From: JBIOWF01 sp044868295
GTDB lineage: Bacteria > Actinomycetota > Actinomycetes > Streptosporangiales > Streptosporangiaceae
Length of the DNA: 19,296 nt
NCBI GenBank assembly: GCA_044868295.1
Contig: JBIOWF010000316.1
Span: 1 to 19,296 of the forward strand
Reading direction: 5' to 3'
In this document: positions 14,805 to 19,296 of the stretch, one piece after another
How the letters are laid out: every line of letters starts with the position of its first letter
How positions within the stretch are numbered: position 1 is the stretch's first letter
The notes under the pieces: model-generated
Seen by the model: the letters and a program-made list of their open reading frames with translations, nothing else
The model's database searches: none
Told to the model about the DNA's origin: nothing
Translations under genes and position numbers: made by a program

Positions 14805-16499
14805 TCAAAAGCGTGCCGGCTCGGAGTAGGTGCCCCATTCGGCGCGCAGGGCGTCGCAGATCTCGCCGAGGGTGGCCTCCGCCCGGGTGGCGTCGAGCAT
14901 GGGCGCGATCATGTTCGCGCCGGTCCTGGCCGCGTCCACGAGCGCGGCCAGGGCGGTGTCCACGGCCTTCTGGTCCCGTACGGCACGGCGGTCGGCGAGC
15001 ACGCGGCGCTGTTCGAGCTCCACCTCGTGGCTCACTCTGAGGATCTCCAGGGGCTCTTCGACGGTGCCGGTGTGGCAGTTGACGCCGACGATCCGCTTGT
15101 CACCCTTCTCCAGCTTCCGCTGGTAGTCGAAGGCGGCCTCGGCGATCTCGGCCATGAACCAGCCGTCCTCGATGCCGCGCAGGATCCCGGATGTCATATC
15201 CCCGGTCCCCATTTCACGAATTTTCGTGAATATGGCCTCCGCCTCTGCCTCCAACCGGTCGGTGAGGGCCTCGACGTACCAGGAGCCCCCGAGCGGATCG
15301 ACGACGTTGACGACCTCGGTCTCCTCCATGATCACCTGCTGTGTCCGCAGGGCGATCTCGGCGGCCTTCTGTGAGGGCAACGCGAGAACCTCGTCGAGGG
15401 CGTTGGTGTGCAGGGAGTTGGTGCCGCCGAGCACGGCCGCGAGCGCCTCGATGGCGGTCCTGACGATGTTGTTGTCGGGCTGCTGCGCGGTCAGCGACGC
15501 TCCGGCGGTCTGGGTGTGGAAGCGCAGCCACTGGGCCTTATCGGTGCGAGCGTCGTACACGTCGCGCATCCAGCGCGCCCAGATGCGCCGCGCGGCGCGG
15601 AACTTGGCGATCTCCTCGAAGAAGTCGATGTGCGCGTCGAAGAAGAACGAGAGGCCGGGCGCGAAGACGTCCACGTCGAGTCCGCGGGACAGCCCGAGCT
15701 CGACGTAGCCGAAACCGTCGGCGAGCGTGAAGGCCAGCTCCTGCGCGGCCGTGGAGCCCGCCTCCCTGATGTGGTAGCCCGAGACCGACAGCGGCTTGTA
15801 CGCCGGGATCTCGGCCGCGCAGAACTCCATCAGGTCCCCGATCAGCCGCAGGTGCGGCTCGGGGGCGAACAGCCATTCCTTCTGGGCGATGTACTCCTTG
15901 AAGATGTCGGTCTGCAGCGTCCCGTTCAGCTGCCGGGCCGCCACTCCCTGGCGCTCAGCTGCGACCACGTACATGCAGAAGATGGGCACGGCGGGGCCGC
16001 TGATCGTCATCGACGTGGTCACATCCCCCAGCGGGATGCCCTCGAACAGCAGGTCCATGTCGAGCGCCGAGTCGATCGCGACGCCGCAGTGACCGACCTC
16101 GCCGAGAGAACGCGGGTCGTCTGAGTCGCGGCCCATCAGCGTCGGCATGTCGAACGCCACGGAGAGCCCGCCCCCGCCCGCGCCGAGGATCATCTTGTAA
16201 CGCTCGTTCGTCTGCCGCGCGTTGCCGAAGCCCGCGAACTGCCGGATCGTCCAGGCCCGCCCCCGATAGCCGGTCGGGTGGAGACCCCTGGTGTACGGGA
16301 ACTCCCCCGGCCAGCCGATCCGCTCGAACCTCGGGTCCGGGGCGACCGGCCCATAGACGGGCTCCACGTCGAGACCGGACAGAGTCCTGAAGTCGCCCGA
16401 GCGCTTGAAGGCGGCGTCGTACCGTGCCTGCCACCGCGCCCGGCCCGCCTCGACCTCATCAGCGCCCATCCCTGCCGGGTTCGTCCCTGCTGGGTTCAT
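14805..16499 (-). CDS. icmA: Isobutyryl-CoA mutase large subunit (B12-dependent acyl-CoA mutase)
   Basis: A predicted 564-residue protein with the acyl-CoA-binding TIM barrel of coenzyme B12-dependent mutases and no C-terminal cobalamin-binding domain, so it needs a separate small subunit that is not encoded here. Specificity residues are visible. Phe88 in TIRQFAGFG replaces Tyr89 of methylmalonyl-CoA mutase, and Gln206 in KEYIAQKEW replaces Arg207. The 118-residue spacing equals that between Phe80 and Gln198 of Streptomyces IcmA. The enzyme would interconvert isobutyryl-CoA and n-butyryl-CoA, linking valine catabolism and polyketide or fatty acid precursors. The ATG at 16499 has GGGAGG 6 bases upstream; the frame is open to 16517. 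A palindrome lies over its likely promoter. Confidence 0.92.
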   Translation of the reverse strand: MNPAGTNPAGMGADEVEAGRARWQARYDAAFKRSGDFRTLSGLDVEPVYGPVAPDPRFERIGWPGEFPYTRGLHPTGYRGRAWTIRQFAGFGNARQTNERYKMILGAGGGGLSVAFDMPTLMGRDSDDPRSLGEVGHCGVAIDSALDMDLLFEGIPLGDVTTSMTISGPAVPIFCMYVVAAERQGVAARQLNGTLQTDIFKEYIAQKEWLFAPEPHLRLIGDLMEFCAAEIPAYKPLSVSGYHIREAGSTAAQELAFTLADGFGYVELGLSRGLDVDVFAPGLSFFFDAHIDFFEEIAKFRAARRIWARWMRDVYDARTDKAQWLRFHTQTAGASLTAQQPDNNIVRTAIEALAAVLGGTNSLHTNALDEVLALPSQKAAEIALRTQQVIMEETEVVNVVDPLGGSWYVEALTDRLEAEAEAIFTKIREMGTGDMTSGILRGIEDGWFMAEIAEAAFDYQRKLEKGDKRIVGVNCHTGTVEEPLEILRVSHEVELEQRRVLADRRAVRDQKAVDTALAALVDAARTGANMIAPMLDATRAEATLGEICDALRAEWGTYSEPARF

Positions 16500-16541
16500 C
16501 GCGATCCTCCCGATCATGTACGGCGTGCCGCCTCACAAAAA

Positions 16542-16559
16542 TACTAGGACGTCCTACTA
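16542..16559 (-). promoter_or_regulatory. Palindromic operator candidate over the icmA promoter
   Basis: The 12-base perfect palindrome TAGGACGTCCTA (16545-16556) extends to an 18-base imperfect one (TACTAGGACGTCCTACTA) with one mismatched pair. On the minus strand it overlaps TAGTAT (16541-16546), a good TANNNT -10 element placed about 41 bases before the icmA ATG. A TetR-type repressor site is the likely reading; the cognate regulator is not in the window. Confidence 0.6.
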
Positions 16560-16567
16560 ATTAATGC

Positions 16568-16665
16568 GAGGCCGCAACAACGGCTTCTACGGCCGGGGCA
16601 TCGTCAACGCCCTCCGCGCCATCGGCCACCGATCACCGGGTTTCTCCCCGAGCTCCCCAGCCAGG
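16568..16665 (+). pseudogene. 3' remnant of a second subtilase gene
   Basis: About 95 bases are nearly identical to the end of the intact subtilase gene and its 3' flank (about 18510-18613). The remnant encodes NNGFYGRGIVNALRAIGH, one residue different from the intact end (Val to Ile), then reads CGA where the intact gene has its TGA stop. Similarity continues into a decayed version of the terminator. No other part of a subtilase precedes it; the icmA promoter begins directly upstream. It is best explained as the tail of a former tandem subtilase copy. Confidence 0.8.
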
Positions 16666-16855
16666 AGAACGGTCTTCCTGTTTGACGCCCGGCCTCCCGA
16701 AAAAGCTCACGGGGAGCACATGGCCCTTGACACCCAGGGACCCCTTGGGGCACTTCAATGTCACACGTTGGTCGCAAATCTTCACAGCTCTATGACAGCA
16801 AGCGTCAATACCGAAACATGAGCAGCGCATGTTTTCTGTCCACAGGGAGGTGGAT
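16666..16855 (+). promoter_or_regulatory. Upstream region of the subtilase gene
   Basis: About 190 bases lie between the remnant and the subtilase start. The region holds the ribosome-binding GGGAGG (16845-16850), a TTGACA-like hexamer near 16727-16732 without a clear -10 partner, a GGGACCCCTTGGGG inverted repeat just after it, and TGAC/GTCA half-sites near 16793-16806. The promoter cannot be fixed from this, and no gene is visible. Confidence 0.35.
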
Positions 16856-18574
16856 GTGAAGCGCGTCACCGTCGTCGCCGCAACCGCTGCGATCGTTGCG
16901 GCAACGCTGGCGTCACCGGCTCAGGCAGTCCCCACTGCCGCGGAGCCGGCCGCGCAGACCGAGTACGTGGTCCTTTACAAGGAAGGTGCGGCCGCAGCCG
17001 ACGCCCAAAAGGCGATCGAGGCAGCCGGCGGCACCGTCGTGAAGGTCAACACCGCGGTGGGACTGGCAACGGTCACCACCACCAACAGCGGCTTCGTCGC
17101 CGCGATCAAAGGCGACGCCGCCATCGACGGCGTGGCCCGCAACCGTGTCATCGGCGCCGTTCCGGCCGATGCCAAGGTGAAGGCGAACGTCAAGAAGGCC
17201 ATCGAGGCCAAGGCGATCGAGAAGGAGGGCAGGAACGGCGCCACTGCCGCCAAATGGGGCAAGAAGCCCACTGCCGAACCTCTCGACGACCTGCAGTGGG
17301 ACCTCAAGCAGATCCACGCAAACCAGGCGCACAAGTACGAGCAGGGTGACAAGCGCGTGCTGGTCGGCGTTCTCGACACCGGCGTGGACGGCTCCCACCC
17401 GGACATCGCGCCCAACTTCAGCAAGTCGCTGAGCCGCAACTTCACCGTCGACATCCCCACGGACGCCAACGGCGACCCGGTCGACGGCCCGTGCGCGGAC
17501 GAGCCCGACGCGTCCTGCAACGACCCGGCCGACGTGGACGAGGGCGGCCACGGCACGCACGTCGCGTCCGCGATCGCCTCGCCGATCAACAAGCTGGGAG
17601 TCGCCGGCGTCGCGCCCAAGGTCACGATCGTGAACATCCGCACCGGCCAGGACTCGGGCTACTTCTTCCTGCAGCCGTCGGTGGACGCGCTCACCTACGC
17701 GGGCGACATCGGCATCGACGTGGTCAACATGAGCTACTACATCGACCCGTGGCTGTTCAACTGCGTGGACAATGCGGCCGACTCCGCTGAGAACCAGCTG
17801 GAGCAGGCCACGATCATCAAGGCCACCCAGCGGGCGCTCAACTACGCGCACCGCAAGGGTGTCACGCTCGTCGCCGCGGCGGGCAACGGCGCGACCGACT
17901 ACACCAAGACCGTCGTGGACGCGTCCAGCCCCGACTTCGCGAGCGTCCCCGGCCAGGCGGCCTACGAGCGGACGATCCCGCCGAACTGCATCTCCATGCC
18001 GAGCGAAGGCGAGCACGTGATCGACGTGGCCTCGACCGGCATCAGCACCCGCAAGGCGTACTACTCCGACTACGGCAACGGGTACATCGACGTCGCCTCC
18101 CCCGGCGGCGACGTCTACGACACCGCGGACAACAAGCGCGACATCACCAAGGCGACGCTCTCGGCCTATCCGAAGTCCCTCGCCGTGGCCAACGGCGAGA
18201 TCGACGACAACGGCGACCCGACCGTGCCGTACGTGGTGAAGGACTGCCGCGGCGACGTCTGCGGGTACTACCAGTACCTGCAAGGCACCTCGATGGCCTC
18301 CCCGCGCGCGGCCGGCGTGGCGGCGCTGATCGTCAGCAAGTACGGCCACGCGCAGCGCGGCGGCGGCTTCGGCCTCAGCCCCAACGTGGTCGAGCAGATC
18401 CTCAAGGGAACGGCCACCAAGACCCCCTGCCCGACCCCGCCCGCCTTCACCTACACCCGCATCACCCCGGCGGGCGCCACGGTGACCGACACACACACGT
18501 GTGAAGGCACCGCCGCGAACAACGGCTTCTACGGCCGGGGCATCGTCAACGCCCTCCGCGCCGTCGGCCACTGA
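16856..18574 (+). CDS. Secreted S8 subtilisin-like serine protease
   Basis: A predicted 572-residue secreted protease. It has a signal peptide (about 1-25, ending near SPAQA), an inhibitor-I9-type propeptide (about 36-105, TEYVVLYKEG onward), a linker with many Lys and Ala, then the catalytic domain. The triad is Asp174 (VLDTGVDGSHPD), His232 (GGHGTHVASAIA) and Ser479 (GTSMASPRAAG); the oxyanion Asn is Asn344 (AAAGNG). Several cysteine pairs are present in the catalytic domain. The GTG at 16856 is chosen because GGGAGG lies 5 bases upstream and it directly precedes the basic signal-peptide start; the frame is open from 16829. It is preceded by the tail remnant of a second copy and followed by a strong terminator, so it is monocistronic. 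Confidence 0.94.
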   Translation: MKRVTVVAATAAIVAATLASPAQAVPTAAEPAAQTEYVVLYKEGAAAADAQKAIEAAGGTVVKVNTAVGLATVTTTNSGFVAAIKGDAAIDGVARNRVIGAVPADAKVKANVKKAIEAKAIEKEGRNGATAAKWGKKPTAEPLDDLQWDLKQIHANQAHKYEQGDKRVLVGVLDTGVDGSHPDIAPNFSKSLSRNFTVDIPTDANGDPVDGPCADEPDASCNDPADVDEGGHGTHVASAIASPINKLGVAGVAPKVTIVNIRTGQDSGYFFLQPSVDALTYAGDIGIDVVNMSYYIDPWLFNCVDNAADSAENQLEQATIIKATQRALNYAHRKGVTLVAAAGNGATDYTKTVVDASSPDFASVPGQAAYERTIPPNCISMPSEGEHVIDVASTGISTRKAYYSDYGNGYIDVASPGGDVYDTADNKRDITKATLSAYPKSLAVANGEIDDNGDPTVPYVVKDCRGDVCGYYQYLQGTSMASPRAAGVAALIVSKYGHAQRGGGFGLSPNVVEQILKGTATKTPCPTPPAFTYTRITPAGATVTDTHTCEGTAANNGFYGRGIVNALRAVGH

Positions 18575-18590
18575 TCACCGGGTTCTCCCC

Positions 18591-18617
18591 GAGCCCCCTC
18601 CAGCCAGGAGGGGGCTC
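18591..18617 (+). terminator. Strong intrinsic-type terminator after subtilase gene
   Basis: GAGCCCCCTCC (18591-18601) and GGAGGGGGCTC (18607-18617) make an 11-bp perfect stem with a 5-base loop, 16 bases past the stop codon, followed by TTCCCGTTC. It is the clearest terminator in the window; the decayed counterpart lies in the remnant at about 16645-16665. Confidence 0.85.
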
Positions 18618-18654
18618 TTCCCGTTCGATCCCGAAATTCCATCCACCCCCGGCT

Positions 18655-18726
18655 GCGGCACAAGCCCGGCTTCCGTACCGGCGCGGCACAAGCCCGGCTT
18701 CCGTACCGGCGCGACACAAGCCCGAC
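18655..18726. repeat. 28-bp tandem repeat, about 2.5 copies
   Basis: Two identical 28-base units (18655-18682 and 18683-18710), beginning GCGGCACAAGCCCGGCTTCC, are followed by a partial diverged third (18711 to about 18726). Each unit contains AAGCC-C-GGCTT, an inverted repeat. They lie between the convergent subtilase and MarR genes and may serve as the MarR gene terminator or be a slippage-prone intergenic repeat. Confidence 0.8.
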
Positions 18727-18755
18727 CGCGACGCAAGCCGGAGTCCCGCCGCCGC

Positions 18756-19268
18756 TCAAGGGGACGTGAAGTCTCCCGCCGCGACTCGGAGGGTCCTGAG
18801 CAGGTCGAACATCTCGGTCAGGTCGGTCTCGCCGTACATGCTCATGCCGAAGTCGGCGGCCATGAGGTCGGCGGTGGCGCGGCGGACGAGGTCACGGCCC
18901 TCGTCGGTGATCTCCGCCAGGACGCCCCGCCCGTCCTTGGGGTTGCGCCTGCGTCGGACCAGCCCGGCCCGTTCGAGCCGGTCCACGGTGTTCGTCACGC
19001 TGGTGGGATGGACCATGAGCCGCTCACCGATCTTGGACAGCGGCAACGCGCCGGCCCGGCTGAACGTGAGCAGCACCAGCGCCTCGTAGCGCGCGAACGT
19101 CAGATCGTACGGCTTGAGCAGCGTGTCCAGTTGCGCCAGCAGGATCTGGTGGGCTCTCATGATCGAGGTCACGGCGGCCATGGCGGACGACGGGCCGAAG
19201 CTCGCACGCCACGTTTCGGCGGCCCGTTCGATGGGATCGAACGGCAGGTTGAGCGGTGGAATGGACAC
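18756..19268 (-). CDS. MarR-family transcriptional regulator
   Basis: A 170-residue regulator with an N-terminal helix (from DPIERAAETW), a winged helix-turn-helix (about 55-125: LTFARYEALVLLTFSRAG, then LPLSKIGERLMVHPTSVTNTVDRLERAGLV) and a basic wing (RRRRNPKDGRG, 105-115), followed by the dimerisation helices. Ligand and targets are unknown; members often repress their own gene and a neighbour responding to phenolics or antibiotics. The GTG at 19268 has no Shine-Dalgarno sequence, but TAACGT ends 8 bases upstream, which suggests a leaderless transcript. A palindrome GACGATCGTC at 19285-19294 could be its own operator. Its target may lie beyond the window edge. Confidence 0.9.
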   Translation of the reverse strand: MSIPPLNLPFDPIERAAETWRASFGPSSAMAAVTSIMRAHQILLAQLDTLLKPYDLTFARYEALVLLTFSRAGALPLSKIGERLMVHPTSVTNTVDRLERAGLVRRRRNPKDGRGVLAEITDEGRDLVRRATADLMAADFGMSMYGETDLTEMFDLLRTLRVAAGDFTSP

Positions 19269-19276
19269 AGCGACAC

Positions 19277-19294
19277 GTTAGCGCGACGATCGTC
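19277..19294 (-). promoter_or_regulatory. Possible -10 and palindromic site of the MarR gene
   Basis: On the minus strand, TAACGT (19277-19282) fits TANNNT and lies 8 bases before the GTG. Just upstream, GACGATCGTC (19285-19294) is a perfect 10-base palindrome in the spacer between -10 and -35, a usual place for autoregulation. The window ends here, so the full site is not visible. Confidence 0.35.
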
Positions 19295-19296
19295 CT

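Noticed and set aside
14805..16499. Methylmalonyl-CoA mutase large subunit
   Set aside because: The Tyr89 and Arg207 equivalents are Phe and Gln, the isobutyryl-CoA mutase pattern, and the C-terminal B12 domain is absent.
16564..16821. 85-codon plus-strand ORF upstream of the subtilase
   Set aside because: Its first codons are the decayed tail of a lost subtilase copy; the rest has no similarity and no ribosome-binding site.
16913..18571. Minus-strand open frame of ~550 codons opposite the subtilase
   Set aside because: The subtilase strand has signal peptide, triad and terminator; the opposite translation is low-complexity Gly/Val/Arg.

Overview
The window is high-GC DNA with strong third-position G/C bias, GTG starts, several probably leaderless genes and actinobacterial gene neighbourhoods, so it comes from an actinomycete. 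A member of the Streptosporangiaceae is likely, but this is inferred from gene content and not proven. Most genes lie on the minus strand. The plus strand carries only pncB, pncA, a tiny ORF near 10.8 kb and a subtilase.

Layout. (1) 1-1849, minus: a proteostasis and cysteine-biosynthesis operon, clpS > DUF2017 gene > mec (JAMM protease) > possible 42-codon leader ORF > cysO sulfur carrier, with a possible cysM start at the window edge. (2) 1880-3810, plus: nicotinate salvage genes pncB and pncA, separated by a perfect 12-bp hairpin; together they convert nicotinamide to nicotinate to NaMN. (3) 3829-5580, minus: an SF2 helicase. (4) 5819-8136, minus: an accessory tandem duplication. Each copy has a conserved promoter-like box, an unreported 40-codon ORF coupled by a GTGA overlap to a secreted Cys/His-rich protein with a collagen-like segment, and a long hairpin terminator. 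(5) 8350-10279, minus: a single-pass membrane protein and a secreted M43 metalloprotease. (6) 10409-12998: housekeeping genes (DUF3039, YqgE/AlgH, ACT-domain malic enzyme). (7) 13060-16499, minus: a cytidylate-kinase-like protein, a thioredoxin-fold/TPR protein without CXXC, and the large subunit of a B12-dependent acyl-CoA mutase whose specificity residues indicate isobutyryl-CoA mutase (IcmA). (8) 16568-18617: a 3' remnant of a lost subtilase, then an intact secreted subtilase with a strong terminator. (9) 18655-19294: a short tandem repeat and a MarR-family regulator.

The most interesting part is region 4. The two units share promoter, small ORF, signal peptide, a Cys/His core and the C-terminal domain, but the Cys/His region and collagen tract have diverged strongly (12 Cys and 5 G-X-Y triplets in one copy; 6 Cys, many His and 16 triplets in the other). 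The 40-codon ORF differs by only three substitutions between copies with no indels, while sequence just upstream of it is less conserved. I know of no described function for this pair. Other points worth checking are the CysO C-terminus with two residues beyond the GG, the palindrome at the icmA promoter, and the ~95-bp direct repeats flanking the subtilase.
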